NCBI RefSeq assembly: GCF_022539665.2
Contig: NC_081338.1
Coordinates: 7,428,446-7,492,445 of the forward strand
Origin: Daphnia carinata
Lineage: Eukaryota; Arthropoda; Branchiopoda; Diplostraca; Daphniidae
Length of the DNA: 64,000 nucleotides
Reading direction: 5' to 3'
Part shown: piece by piece, positions 32,857 to 45,866 of the stretch
How positions within the stretch are numbered: position 1 is the stretch's first letter
Layout: the number at the start of each line of letters is the position of its first letter
Notes under the pieces: generated by a model
Seen by the model: the letters and a program-made list of their open reading frames with translations, nothing else
Databases searched by the model: none
Told to the model about the DNA's origin: nothing
Program-made: the position numbers and the translations under genes

Positions 32857-35800
32857 TTAATCCATCGTGGATAGGGTAGCGAATGCAGCGTCCAGTTGCT
32901 GCAGCTCAGCTTCTAGTTCACCCTCTTTCTCCTTGTTGGTCTCCTGAACAGACAGGGGCACCTTTTCTGTGTAGTTCGGTACCACCATTCCTTCTTGGAG
33001 CTTAACCAACTGCTGGCGCTTCTTCTCCACCAAACCGGTAATGCGCGTCTTCTCTTTTTGCACATCGATGAGACCCTCCAAGTGGACAATGGCGTCGCAC
33101 TTGTCCGAAACGGTAACAATAGCGCATCCGCGCGTGTTACCACCATCTGTAGAGACGGAAACGGGTTGGCAAAATGCTAACGTAGCAATATTATCAGCGA
33201 AAGGTGCAAGCATATCGACCATCTGCCAGAAATAAAGATTTGTCAAATAGGACGCATGGCGATAAGAGGAAAACAATCAATCATTATTAAATTACCTCCT
33301 GATCCGAGCACCTTAAAATCAACTTTGTTTTCGTCTTGTTTGGTAACATATAGCTGGCTCGGACAGATCGAACGTTAGAGATGACACGATTAACCAGTTT
33401 CACGTTTTCTTCCAATTCTTCATTTTTCCAGACTTGAAATTCACTGTCCGTCGGGTAGGAAGCGACGCAAATACTCGGAGGAAGATTTTCTATCAGAGAT
33501 ACGAGAAATGCTAGGTAAATAGTTACGCTACATATGTAATGTTGTTTTATAAACTACTTTGCACGGCTTCAGGGCGTGGTAGTCGTTGCCATAGCTCTTC
33601 TGAAATGAAGGGCATGAACGGCGAAATTAACTTCAGTCCAGTGTCGATGCAGGTAACGAGAACAGAGCGAGCCCCAGACTTGGCGGATTCATCCGAACCT
33701 TGGAAAACAGGCTTGACTGATTCCTGTTAAAAACATCAAAAACATCATCACGTCCATGATCATCAAACAATTTAGAAATGTCTCACCAGGTAAACGTCAC
33801 ACAGTTCATAAAGGAAAAAGTTGTAGATTGCGCTGGTTGCACGGGGAAAATCGTATTGTTGGAATCCTGCGTTGCATGCCGAAACGGCAGTGGATAAGCA
33901 ACTCAAGATCCATTTATCCATCAAACTCAATTCAACCTGATGATATCAAAATAAACGGATTAGGGCGTTGTTTAAATAAAATAAGGAGTATGTTCGTGCC
34001 GGGAAAAGGGTGGGGGCGGGGGATTGGCATTCAGAAAAAAGGCAATCTAAGTGCTGCAACGTGCAAGGTATCTTGCTTGCCTGCTGCCTCAAACGGCCAA
34101 TATGTTGATACCATCGATCCAAGTGGGGATAACTTGATGGAATTTTGGATCGCCCCAACTCAGCGTGGAGTTGCTGCCAGATTTTATCATCTTCAACGGA
34201 GTACTGGCAACCGCTGAAATATGAAATGTGTTCGAGCCGGGTGTTCAGACCAGCAAGAAAAACCGGCGTGATGGCAGAACGGGTTACAGGTTGACGATTA
34301 CTTGCCTCGTTTAAGGGGTGAATCACAGCCCCCTGTAGGTAGGTTAGGGCGAATCGTGTTGCGTTCCACAGCTTATTGCAGAAGAAGCGGTATCCTTGAA
34401 CACGCTTGACATCCAAGTTGATATCTCGGCCCTGCGCCGTGTATTGACACAAAGCGAAGCGCAATGCATCTGTTCCGCATTCGGGTATTCCTTGTGGGTA
34501 ATCTTGCTTCTGACCCTCTTTGGCCCGTCCAACCTCAGCCGGATCGAGGTTACTGCCGTCCAACTGGGCCATCAGTCCTTCAAGACTGATTCCAAAAATC
34601 ACATCGAGAGGGTCGATGACGTTGCCCAAGGATTTGGACATTTTACGGCCATGGGCATCACGGACCATGGCATGAAGATATACTTCACTAAAAGGAAGCT
34701 TGCCCATTAGTTTTTGGCCGAAAAATACCATTCGAGCCACCCAAAAGAAGAGAATATCATGGCCTGTTTCCAAAAGAGTAGTTGGGAAAAATATGTCCAG
34801 TTCATCCGTCTGAAAATACAAAATGAAATTAATAACAAAAGGCGAACATTACATAAAAATTTATCATACTGCAAACCTTGTCGGGCCAACCAAATACGGA
34901 GAACGGGAAGAGTGCCGAAGAAAACCAAGTATCGAGGACATCTTCATCCTGTTTGAGTATAATTTTCTCCTCAGGGACATTGAAACGTTTGGCAGCGTTA
35001 GTTCTGGCTTCAGCTTCAGTGCGCCCAGATACCCAAAATTCATTGTCAGCTTCATCGCCCACTTTGGCCGATGTGTCTTCAATGGTGACGAAATAGGCAG
35101 GGATGCGATGGCCCCACCATAGCTGTCGAGAAATGCACCAATCTCGAATGTTGTCCATCCAGTTAAACCACGTTTTCTGATGCATTTCCGGTACGATCTT
35201 GAGCTGGCCGGATCGGACAGCTTCAGCTGCATCGGCTGCCATTTGGTCGCATTTGACATACCACTGAGGCTTGATCATCGGTTCTACGATGTCCTTGGAA
35301 CGAGAGCAGACGGGTACCACCATGGGGTTATCAGCTGTACCGCGGTACAAACCAGCTTCCTCCAATGCTTGAAGGATTGCTTTACGGGCTTCGAAACGTT
35401 TCATTCCGGTAAACTGTCCACAATCGCCAACGATGATCCCATCATCACTGAAGATGGTAAGCATTGCAAGATTGTGCCGTTTACCCAAATCGTAATCGTT
35501 AGGATCATGTGCGGGTGTGATTTTGACAGCACCTAGAATACGAATGAGAAATAGAATCTTAAGTGAGTGTTTTCAATGCAAAAGTTGCAGCCAAAAAAAA
35601 AAACCTGTTCCGAAAGCCATATCGACATAGTCGTCAGCCACAATGAGCAGTTTACGCTGGCAGAACGGATGTACTGCATATTTGCCCACCAAATGCGTGT
35701 AACGTGAATCTTGTGGGTGGACAGCAATACCAGTATCGCCCAGCATTGTTTCAACACGAGTGGTGGCTACGACGATTTCTTCGTCAGAACCCTCAACTTT

Positions 35801-36921
35801 ATAGGCGAATGAAACAATGACACCGAATTCGATCTTGTCTTTGTAGCCCGGTACGGAAAGTTGAGTACGTCCAGGCAATTCAACCTTGTCTACTTCAATG
35901 TCGGAGATGGCCGATTTCAGAGTGCAGGACCAGTTGACTAATCGTGTGGATCGGTAAATGGTGCCGTCTTGGTGCATCCTGACAAAAGCCTCTAGAACAG
36001 CTTTGCACAGTTTGGGGTCCATGGTGAACGACGCTCGATTCCAATCTAAAGACGAACCCATTTTCTTCAGCTGTTCGTAGATGCGGTGGCCTTTTTCATT
36101 TTTCCATTCCCAAACTTTGTCGATAAACTTGTCTCGCCCCAGGTCGTGGCGCGTCACTTTCTCTTCTCGCCACAGTTTTTTCTCCACCACTACCTATTTT
36201 TTAGTAATCATACCAAAATATTGAGCTACTGTATGTAATGGAATCTGAAATGTTTATTTATTTTATTTTACCTGAGTGGCAATACCAGCATGATCACAAC
36301 CTGGAACCCACAAGGCTGTCTTTCCGGTCATCCTGTGATACCGCGTTATGGTATCCTCAACAGAATTGGTAAGAGCATGACCCAAATGAAGAGATCCTGT
36401 TACATTTGGTGGGGGGATAACCATGACAAACTGACCTTTGGGGTTAGGAGTCTTAATGTCTCTCTATTTAAAAAAATTATATCAAGGTTAACTTAGGAAT
36501 TATACTCAATCGTAGGTTAATACCTTGTATTCAGGTGAAAAGAAACCTTCTTTTTCCCACCAAGAATACCAGCAGGCCTCTACATAGCGTGGATTGTAAG
36601 ATTCAGGCAAAGGGCAGGTGATATCTTTCTTCTGTCCAGCTGGTAGTTGTGGAACTGATGCAAATGAAAAAAAAATAATGATTAAATTACAGCTTCCTGG
36701 AATCAAAAAATAATAAGCATACTCTCAACTTCAGCTGCTTTTGGTTTGCTTGGAACTTCCTTTTTAGGTTTGTCTGATGTTTTAGTCTCTGTCAATTTTT
36801 CCTTTTTTGCCTTGAATTTTTCAAGCTTGGCAGCTTTTTCAGCTTCTTTTTTTAGTTGTTTGGGTGTTTTAGCTGGTACACCTTCAACAGGATTTTCATT
36901 GGTTGCTTGCACTTCTTCCAT
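32857..36921 (-). CDS. VARS: Valyl-tRNA synthetase (cytosolic type)
   Basis: Ten exons (36723-36921, 36524-36654, 36272-36463, 35605-36193, 34877-35532, 34306-34809, 33787-33936, 33558-33723, 33296-33489, 32857-33222) give about 1048 aa. It charges tRNA-Val. A Lys-rich extension (about 65 aa) precedes the class I core; there is no GST-like domain as in vertebrate VARS1. HIGH motif is HLGHAL, the editing domain includes DHAGIATQ and GTADNPM, and KMSKS appears as [10 protein letters not shown]. The anticodon-binding region has YELCDVYL and [12 protein letters not shown]. The C-terminal coiled tail ends TLSTMD. The sixth exon end is ambiguous: GAG|GCAAGT (perfect GC donor, 34305) or CCT|GTAACC (34287), both in phase, the second adding 6 aa. 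The start is ATG at 36921; a GTG upstream was ignored. Confidence 0.95.
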
Positions 36922-37788
36922 CTTAATTGTAGCTTGGAAAGGCACTCACTGTTCTGTATGTGTATAGTTTTATAACAGAAAATGATTGCAATAACAGTAA
37001 ATCTCTGATGCAACCTCACAATAATATGAAATAATCAAAGTTCAACAAAACAAGATTTTGAATCATTCTAAAATGATGATGCAACAAAATGTAATTGAAA
37101 TGTTGATTGTTGTGATTGATATAAACTATGAACCAATATTAACATCAGAAAAAAGAAGCCTGTAAATTTTTTATACCTGCACTGTTGTTTAACCAGATGG
37201 TTGACAGTCTGAAAAATATCAAGTAAGAAAACAGAATGTCTACCTGTCAGTCTTCTATCAGGGTGATGGCAGACGACATTTAAAAGTAAACATGTGGCTG
37301 CAGGCCATTGCGCTGTAGCCAAATCGAAATTTCATGCATCGAAGGCATTATCTACTACCAGAGTCATCTAGTATGTAGAGGAACAGACGTCCACCTCTAA
37401 CATCTGTTGATTGCCAAATAGAAGATTTTGGAAAAAATACAAAATTCGTGGAAAAGTCAGGCTTATTTTGTTGAGTTTATTTGGCTTTTTGGTAAAATCG
37501 AAACATAGCCAACTATGCACGATTTCTATAAAAAATTTAACGAGAATCATGGAAATTGTTTTTGACTTGGGATTTAAAGCTGCACTAACACCACTTGGAT
37601 TCCGTTGTAATAAATGGTAGACCAGAGAACAGAGGTTGTCTTTTTTAAAACACGGGCTACTTGGCGTTCCGTTTTATACCGTATATTGCAATTTTTTTAA
37701 CGTTGAAAAATTCGAAAACGTTGTGACAAGTATTCAAAAAACAGATATTTCAGATTCCACTTTCATTAGCGAGTGCAACATTCATATC
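36922..37788. other. Spacer between VARS and SDR copy 1
   Basis: VARS upstream region and SDR1 3' flank. A minus-strand open frame at 37068-37322 has no splice or family support. Nothing else recognised. Confidence 0.45.
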
Positions 37789-39329
37789 TTAGTTGTATTT
37801 CGGTTTAGTGGCTTGAAAATTGTTCATCATTTCCCCGAGTCCTAACGCACGATGGCTGGCGATCTGAGCTTTCACGGGGAGAAATCTGAAATAAATCAGG
37901 GGTATTTTAAATAATGTTTTACATAAAAGCCATGTTGCCTGAAAGAGACTATTAGTTTAACGTAGCTCCTAACAATCGAGTAATTTGGCGTAGCTTTCAA
38001 CAGGAAACAACGCACCGATAAATAACGGTAATGTAAAACTAAATCTTCCGAACAAGCTGTTCCTGAATTACAGTATTTGCGAAATAATTCTTAAGAATGA
38101 GCACGTACCTCTTAAGAACCATCAAGTAGGAAATATAGCGTGGTACGATGCAAACTTCTTCGTTTGTTAGAATTGAATTGATGGCCGCTTGTGCAACATC
38201 CTGTGGCTCCAAAGCTGGCAAAAACCTTGGTAAGCATTAAAAACAAATGGGCTCTATTAGTCACTCGTCCTTGCTATAAAAAACTACTACATACTTTGAT
38301 GTGGCGCCAGCGAAAAGTGGGGTATTGACTAGATACGGACACACCACCTATAAATTTGATTCATCGTCAATTTGTATTGACAAATAGAAAAAATGTACAA
38401 GTATTTACCGTCGTTTTAATTCCCTTCCGCCCATCGATCTAATGTATCAATTGATTTATTATCGAAACGTCATATCCTGGCAAAAATAAACGATAGGATA
38501 ATATATCACTTACAGCCAATTCCGTTCGGAGTGATTCATCAAAACCAACAGCTGCGAATTTCGAAGAACAGTAATCGACAAGACGATCGGAACCAGTTAA
38601 ACCAGCTAAACTAGCAACAGTGACGATATGTCCACAATCTTGCATGATCATATCGGGCAAGAAACTTTTAGTAGTCTACGCAAAAATCCGCGTTTAATAA
38701 AAACAAAGCAGAATAATAAGAATTGTTTGAGTAGAATAAAGTCCTACCGTACCCAAAAATGAGCAAGGACGTTAACATCAAAAGTTCGCTGAATCTGTTC
38801 GTCCGAGCAGTCGAGCAACACCTTTCCAGAAACAACGCCAGCATTGTTTATCAAGATTGAAACCTGGTCAACACGTTCTATTAATGAAATATCTACTGCT
38901 AAAATTAGACTGGATATTTACCTTTCCGACTTCGCGTTTAACGCGCTGAGCCACTTGGTAAATTTCTTCGCGCTTCGTCAAGTCCACTTGATAGGCATAA
39001 GCTGTACCTTTTGACATTTGTATCAATCGGGTGGTTTCCTCATTTGCTAACAACATCAATAAATGCGTAAAAAATCAAGCACAGTACAATTTTAAAATAT
39101 CACACATACATTGCTTGGCCACGTCCCAGCAAACTACCTTACACCCGGCGTTCGATAGCCCAATGGCCAACAGCCGTCCAATTCCGCCACCAGCTCCTGT
39201 TACTAAAGCTATCTGTCCGGAAATGTCTTTTGAGCGATACTTGATTGGAATCCAAGGTACTATCATCGCGTAAAAGATGTAGTACAGAATCATACAAAGG
39301 TTGTAGAGCGTATCCATGATTGCACCCAT
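37789..39329 (-). CDS. Membrane-anchored short-chain dehydrogenase/reductase, copy 1 (SDR16C/RDH10-like)
   Basis: Eight exons (39110-39329, 38922-39046, 38753-38863, 38514-38675, 38409-38438, 38295-38347, 38109-38225, 37789-37885) give 304 aa. It is an NAD(P)-dependent oxidoreductase; the closest family by motifs is the retinol/17-beta-hydroxysteroid group. An N-terminal membrane anchor (residues about 8-27) precedes the Rossmann motif [13 protein letters not shown] and the catalytic YCSSK are intact. The C-terminus LPVKAQ matches the family tail. Next to it lies a paralogue with the same exon sizes, except that copy 1 has an extra phase-0 intron (38348-38408, 61 nt) between KTT and VVCP: exons of 30 and 53 nt equal the single 83-nt exon of copy 2. 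Substrate unknown. Confidence 0.93.
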
Positions 39330-40109
39330 GGTAGACTGGAAAACTGGTTGTTCACTAGGCAATATTCGCCGTCAGAGTGGCACAATATGGTTCAGTACCC
39401 AATAGTAAGTCTATTTGCTGATATCCTCTTGAACTGGATGCATCACTGTTGTGATGAACTTTGACGATGATGTTATCTCAAATCCTATCGGATGCAATAT
39501 GATGTCCTTGGTCTAAGAACATGACTAGGGGTGATGCATGTGCGCATGTGCAACCTTGTGCACAGAGAAACCAAAACGAAACATGAAAGCCCCTCTTAAA
39601 ATCTGAAGCCGAACATGATTCTCTACAAACTGTAACTAGCATAGCGTCTTACGAAATACGGCAAAACATTGATTTTTTCCCTCCTTATTCATGAATTTTT
39701 GAATATTTGTCTTTGAAGCTCCAGACAATAAATCGTTTCTAATTACTGATTTCCTTCTCAATAATTGTCGGATTAAAACAGGAAGCTCCTTGTTAACAAT
39801 GGGAGGGCAACAACGAAATAAAAGGCGCTTAGACTGATGACCCAAGTAACAAACGAAAAAGAAAGGCTTGTTGTAAAAGGTGAGTTTTACGTGTAACTTA
39901 GCGTGTTGACAAAGTGTATTTCTTAAACAATACTTTAAAAGCTCGACTGTGAAACAAAATGTCATTTCAACTTCAGCGATCGATTCGGCTAACCGTTCTG
40001 CAAACATCCCATTAAAAGAAAACAAAAATGTTTTTTTGAATATGTGCGTGATATTTTGCAATCTGAATTACTATTACCGATGGTCAGAAGTGATGGAAGA
40101 GAAGGTGTT
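39330..40109. other. Spacer between SDR copies with an uncertain ORF
   Basis: A minus-strand ORF with a real ATG at 40007 runs to 39636 (123 codons), basic and without recognised motifs. It follows SDR copy 2 on the same strand. It may be chance. The rest is the SDR1 promoter side. Confidence 0.3.
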
Positions 40110-41607
40110 CTAATTGTACTTGGTTTTAGGACCTTCAAATGCGTTCATCGTTTCGTCCAAGCCAAACGCTTTATAGCTGCTAATTAAAGCTTTGATGGGT
40201 AGAAGGCTGTGAAAAAGAAAAACCCCAAATGATAACAACAATATATCTAAATTGTTTTGGCAGATATTTTCATCTGCGACATAAAATGAGATATTGTGAT
40301 AGTACAAATACGCGCTATCGCTAGATTATTGCTATCTTGTTTTTGTTTGTTACTTGTGTGTTGTGCCGTGGGGCTGGTCGGCAATAGAATAAAACGAGGC
40401 TGAAAAAGTGCATAAACAACTAAAATTCACTGTAAAAGTATTACTTACGATTTAAGTGCGATTAAGATGGAAAGGCGACTAGGAATGAGGCACATGGGTT
40501 CTTCAGTAAGAATGGCGGTAATGGTTTCGTTCGCCACCGTTTCAGGTTCGAGAACAGGTAGAACTCTGGTTGGCAAAAGAGAAAAGGGCATTATGCATTA
40601 TTCACATTTTTTAAATGTCATTCTTTATAAGTACTTGGATTTAATGCCAGCAAAAAGTGGTGTCTTGACAAAAAATGGACATACTACAGTCGTTTTCACT
40701 CCTTTGCGTCCATCCACCTGCACAGAGATACATTAATTATAAACTTGATAATGCACAGCATGAATTATAGCTTACGGCTAATTCAGTTCGAAGCGATTCA
40801 TCGAAACCCACAGCTGCGAATTTTGAAGCACAATAGTCCACCATGCGATTGCAACCCGAGAATCCGGCTAAACTAGCGATAGTCACTATATGGCCTTGGT
40901 CTTGCATTATCATATCAGGTAGAAAACTTTTAACAGTCTAGAAATGAATTACATTAAGTTCCATACGATATTTCATTTGATTTGATTTGAATTACCCAAA
41001 AATGCGCTAAGATGTTGACGTCAAATGTGCGCTGGATTAGCTCATCTGAGCACTCAAGTATCGCTTTACCCGTCACTACACCGGCATTGTTGACCAAGAT
41101 TGTTACCTATTTAATTTGGTTTATGAGTATGTTGAAAATCAAGAAAATGATTGCATTTGGATCCTTACTTTACCAACATCTTGTTTTACGCGTTCTGCTG
41201 CTCGGTAAATATCTTCACGTTTTGTCAAATCAACTTGATAAGCATAAACCTGTCCTTTTGACAGCTTGATCAATCGCGCTGTTTCTTCATTCGCTATTAC
41301 CGATTGAAGTTAAAAAAAAAAGATTAAGAATTTTGGAAAAGGGAGAAATCTATTAACGTAAACATACGTTTCTTAATGTCTTACCTTGTTTGGCTACATC
41401 CCAGCAGACCACAACGCATCCTAGGTTCGAAAGCCCTAGTGCAATAAGTCGGCCGATTCCGCCACCAGCTCCCGTCACTAATGCAACTTGTCCGGAAATA
41501 TCTTTTGATCGAAATTTAGCCGGAATAAATTTCATTACAAAGGCTTCTACTATGTAGTAGAAAAGCATAACCAGATTGTAAATGGTTTCTAGGATAATCG
41601 TCAACAT
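40110..41607 (-). CDS. Membrane-anchored short-chain dehydrogenase/reductase, copy 2
   Basis: Seven exons (41385-41607, 41169-41293, 40996-41106, 40776-40937, 40635-40717, 40449-40565, 40110-40206) give 305 aa. Motifs are the same as in copy 1: N-terminal anchor ([13 protein letters not shown]), [13 protein letters not shown], catalytic YCASK, tail LLPIKAL. Exons of 125, 111, 162, 117 and 97 nt are identical in length to those of copy 1, proving a tandem duplication of a complete gene. The start is ATG at 41607; the GTG further upstream was ignored. Likely endoplasmic reticulum membrane oxidoreductase of a retinoid, steroid or fatty alcohol; the substrate cannot be told. Confidence 0.93.
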
Positions 41608-42476
41608 AGTTGCTGAAGTTGTTCGACTATTGTTCACGCGTTGAGAATCTTTTCAAAAGTGGTACATCTTTTGGCTGGTTGAATGGCAAAACCATCCAAT
41701 TCGAGACAGTAGAGCAGAGATACCCTTTTGAACTCTTGTAATGTATTGCCACATCTTGGCTTATTTCGGGGACCCTTAGACTAGAGAAACCGGCGTTGGA
41801 AATTATCACTTGTTGGCTTTGACCTCTGGACGCAAACTGTTTCTTTTTTGATTAATTTGATACGAACACACGTGGACAATATCTAATATGAGAAAAATAA
41901 CTCACCGTCCCATTCGCGGGCACATGAAACGCTGTTTTTTACCTACGTCAGAGCCATACGACCATGTGAGCATCTAACGTTGATTACACAATGCCATTTC
42001 ATGTATAAATAAATATAATGACCTGTTTAGTGCAACCTTCTGTTGGAGATAGTGTCGGTGAATATCTGATTTCGTTCCAATGAGACTAAAAAAGGAACTT
42101 ACGATACTGCATTATGGATTTAGGCCATTAGCGACATTCTTCGCAACTGTGCATAGATCAGCAACACCCTTTGCCACAACGAACAGGACTAAAAAGATAA
42201 AAATAAACATCACAACACGGAATCGAAGGCACTTCCCACAAACAATTACTTGCTTTAATTAATGGATATCGTTACCATTTTTGTTGATGATGTATTGGTC
42301 CAAAAAAAGCTTAATCTTGTACAGTAAACGATTGAAACCATTGTGGTAAAGGCTAAGATCAGTGTGGTTATGTGTGTGTATGTGTGTGTGTGGTGAAGAT
42401 AAGATGACATGAAAAAAAATCTTGCCGTTGCTTAGAAACACGTTTTCTTTCTTTAAAGGATTCACTAGAGCGAAAG
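41608..42476. other. Spacer between SDR copy 2 and PRPF39
   Basis: SDR2 promoter side and PRPF39 3' flank. A (GT)-rich microsatellite lies at 42371-42392. No gene recognised. Confidence 0.5.
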
Positions 42477-45400
42477 TTATTGTGGCTGGCCATATCCCTG
42501 TTGTGGATAATAGCCTTGTTGTCCCCATCCACCAGCAGCAGCGGCAGCAGGATACTGATAACCTCCCCAACCAGGGTACTGATATTGGCCTTGATAGCCT
42601 GCCTGTCCCTGGAATCCTTGGTAGTTGGCGCCATCGTAAGCTCCGGTGTACGTTGTTGTGGCTGTCGCAGACGTTTCCGTTTTACTAGTTTTTGTTGCGT
42701 CATCTCCCGCGCTAACAAAAACAAATTATATTAGAGACTACTTTCTAAAATTTACCTATAAACATAGGTAGTCTACCTGGCCTCTGTTGGGGCGTTTGTT
42801 GCGCTGGCTTGCTGTTGCGCCATTTGAGCGGCAGCTTTTGCTTGGCGATCATTTTGCAGCTTTAATGCTAACTTCTGGTATTCATCTTGCGCGGTTGAAA
42901 TTTCGTCAACGTTCATGCCAAAATCCTCCAGGAATTCCACTTTTCTATTAAAATACCACAAAATTTCAAATTTAATTAGCTGTCTAGAACTTCTAAGCAT
43001 TAAGACTACGTTACCTATGGGCAAATCGGCATCGCTGTTCCAAATCTAATTTCGATTTAAGGGCTCGATTCAGTGCTTGGATACATCCCTCAACGTCCAA
43101 AGGCTTTTTCTGGAAGCGAACGTCGAAGAGTTGAATATAAAGCCGTGCGTTTCGCGGTTCCTTTTCTAATGCCTTCTCGACAAACTCTTCAGCTAATTCT
43201 TCATCATCCATGACTTTTGCAGCAAAACGTGACGCCCTGAGGGATAATGGCGCTAACGTACCATTATCTTTCTTTGCTGTTTCAATGTATTTTCTATAAT
43301 AAGCAATCACTCTTTCGTGATCGCCCTGTCGTCGTGCTAAATTGACTCGACGCACTGCCAAACTATCAAACTTCGGAGCTACCTTCTCAAGTAAATCTAA
43401 AATCAATCCGGCTCGATGTAAATGACCTATACAAGAGTAATTCAGTTAGATTACTATGTGCAAGGCTGAAGTGACATTATGCAAAAATTGACTAACCTGT
43501 CTTTTCTTCAAAGTTGGACCACATGAGGTATAGTGTTGTCTTGTCATAAACATGAACGGTGCAAGCTCGTCGGTAAACACTGCGCAGCTGTTTCTCAATT
43601 TGCGGTCGGTTGTCCAATTCCTCGCTCCATCGCGATTCCAAGTGCTGAGCGTACATTAGCCAGTACTCATCGTATAGGGCACAAGCGATGAGGCAGCGTT
43701 CGAAGAGAGTATCGATCCTTAGTTGTTGACCGTGCTCAACTTCGAATTCCAAGTACGTCTTCCAGTTTTTCAACTGGCCACGCTCAAGTGGTTTGACGTG
43801 GAAGTAAGGTCGTTTAATCTGTTTGATATCAACAACGATATTAGATTGTTACAATTGCAATATTTAAAGATTACAAAAAAGTAAGTAAAAATAAACAAGC
43901 ACAGAACTCAATTACCCCTTCTTCAAAGGCCCATCGATCCGTGATATCTTTCTCGGTTTTCGAGTGGAAAACCTGCCGTCTCTCTTTGGTCTTTTTGCGG
44001 ATGGCCTGAATTTCTTCTTCTGTCAGCTTGATATCGGCGACAGCCTCCGTCGAAATCTTGCGCTCTCTAAAAATCTCAAGTTTCAGCTCTTCGTATTCCT
44101 CTAAGGTCAAAAGTTCTTTTGGATCGTTCTGGTTCACTAAATCCTGAAAACTATTTTAAGATGGTTGCTATTAATTATTTAGATTATGTAATTCAGTTTT
44201 TTATTGAGCTTACTTATCCCAGTGTGTTGTATGGAACTGAGTGGGTACAGCGAGAAGTTTGTCGTAAATTTGGAAAACACGTCGAAGATCGTCTCGCTCC
44301 ACTTCCCAATTGATGTAGAGCTCCCAAAGACGGTCTGAACGGAATTCCAGACCACAGACTGTCATGGCACGTTCAAATTGTTCACGAACAAACATTTCGT
44401 TGGCTGCGTGATGAACTCGGCAATAGTTCAGGTAGTGAAGCCACAAGTCGACTGACAGAGGAATAGCAGCCAGGCCTCGTTCGAAAACCTAGGAATGTAT
44501 AAGAATGTTACAAGAGAAATCGAGGAAAAAGAACATTTGAAGCATCAGTGCACCTTTTCACAATCTTTCTTCATGGCTTTCTTCTTTTCATAATCGGCCC
44601 ACTTTTTCCAGTAGCCATAACAGTATGGATAGCGGCGAAGGAAAGAGTCGTAGGCCTCGCGGGCAGCAGCGACATCATTTTCATGGTCGACATATTGTAG
44701 AAGCGATGTCCAAGCTTGGAAATCTTTTGGACTCTCGATGACTGGTCTCCAAAATTTCTCAAGATCAGGTAACTGCTCAGATTTCATAATCCGGGGTTTG
44801 ATGATGTCGAATGCCGTCCACAACGCCTCGGTTGACTCGTTGTCACTCACATCCTCTCGGATTCCGTCTATAGCACTTTCTGAGTTGCTCATCGACGTGT
44901 CATCTTTCACCTCTGTTTTAACACGTTTTTCTGTCAGGCTCTCGGAATCTTCCTCTCCCAGTTCATCAATGAAAGGCCGTTTGCGATTTTTGGTTTCTTC
45001 ATCTTCTCCAGAGTCCTCCTGATTCTGGTTGCCGTTTAGTTCCTTCTTGACTTCCGTAGATTCGCGCGCAGCGCTCCATTCGAAATCAGCCTTGGCTGGA
45101 CAAGAATAAGAAGACATACTATAAAGAACATGCTTGGCCATAAACATACAATTTCCAACATACCTGCAATGACGCCCAAGCCGCTGTTGCTGTCTCCACC
45201 GCCCAGTTGTGATTCTGAAACGAAAAATGGGCTAGTTAGTTGCATAGCATTGGCATCGCGGAGCGGGAACAAGTTGCATGAAATTTTGAGTTTTAAAACT
45301 AATGGCTGGCCCAAACAAACCTCATCGGCTCTCACTGATTTGCGCTTTGATAGTCATCCCCCAACCTGTCGCGAGGGGATTAATTATCTGTGACGAACAT

Positions 45401-45866
45401 GATCGTGGGTTCACATATGTCCCCCTCTCTCAGTCGATGTGTGCGTAAAAAAAGGGGGTAGCTAGAACAATTGGGGATTAGAAGTTTTTATAGGGCCTTG
45501 ATGACTTGAATGTAATCAAACATTTTTTGTCTTATTGAATTACAAACGCTTGGCGCACGGCACTCCAATTTTTGCTGTCTTGTGTGTGCCTGTGTAGTAG
45601 AAGGAACATTTTCCCACCTGGTTCAAGGTCAAAGGTTCAAAAAGGCCAAGAAAAATTGGTATGCAAAATATATATATATATATGTATTTTTATATGGATG
45701 ACGCCGTGTGTGACACTTAGGTATTAACTAACTTACCACTGAATCCTCCTTCCATCACCATCGATGAATCGCCTCCCTCCTGTCCGTTCTCCTCACTTCC
45801 TTGGCCGTAGCTCACCCGGCTGCTGCTGTCCTCCATAGCACCAAAGCTGTAGTCGTTATCCTCCAT
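42477..45866 (-). CDS. PRPF39: Pre-mRNA processing factor 39
   Basis: Nine exons (45737-45866, 45164-45214, 44554-45095, 44214-44488, 43916-44150, 43497-43818, 43015-43426, 42777-42944, 42477-42711) give 789 aa. PRPF39 is a HAT-repeat protein that stabilises U1 snRNP at 5' splice sites. Landmarks: [85 protein letters not shown]. The N-terminus is acidic; the C-terminus is a Gly/Tyr/Gln-rich tail similar to the YNYSAWYQYNYQ tail of the human protein. The acceptor of exon 5 is the AAAATAG at 44151-44152; the nearer TTTTCAG seven nt downstream breaks the frame. Intron 1 is 522 nt and includes an (AT)8 repeat. Confidence 0.96.
45668..45683. repeat. (AT)8 microsatellite in PRPF39 intron 1
   Basis: Alternating A/T run of about 16 nt inside the first intron. 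Confidence 0.85.

Noticed and set aside
33756-34217. 153-aa ORF on the + strand
   Set aside because: It is antisense to well-supported VARS exons and an intron; no family similarity.
33946-34305. C-terminal continuation of the VARS exon ORF
   Set aside because: It is open but unlike any VARS; the family sequence resumes at 33936, so this is an intron.
42371-42392. (GT)n tract near the PRPF39 stop as a regulatory site
   Set aside because: Simple microsatellite in 3' flank; no evidence of function.
44143-44150. TTTTCAG acceptor for PRPF39 exon 5
   Set aside because: It shifts the frame to an immediate stop; the upstream AAAATAG restores HWDNFQDLV.
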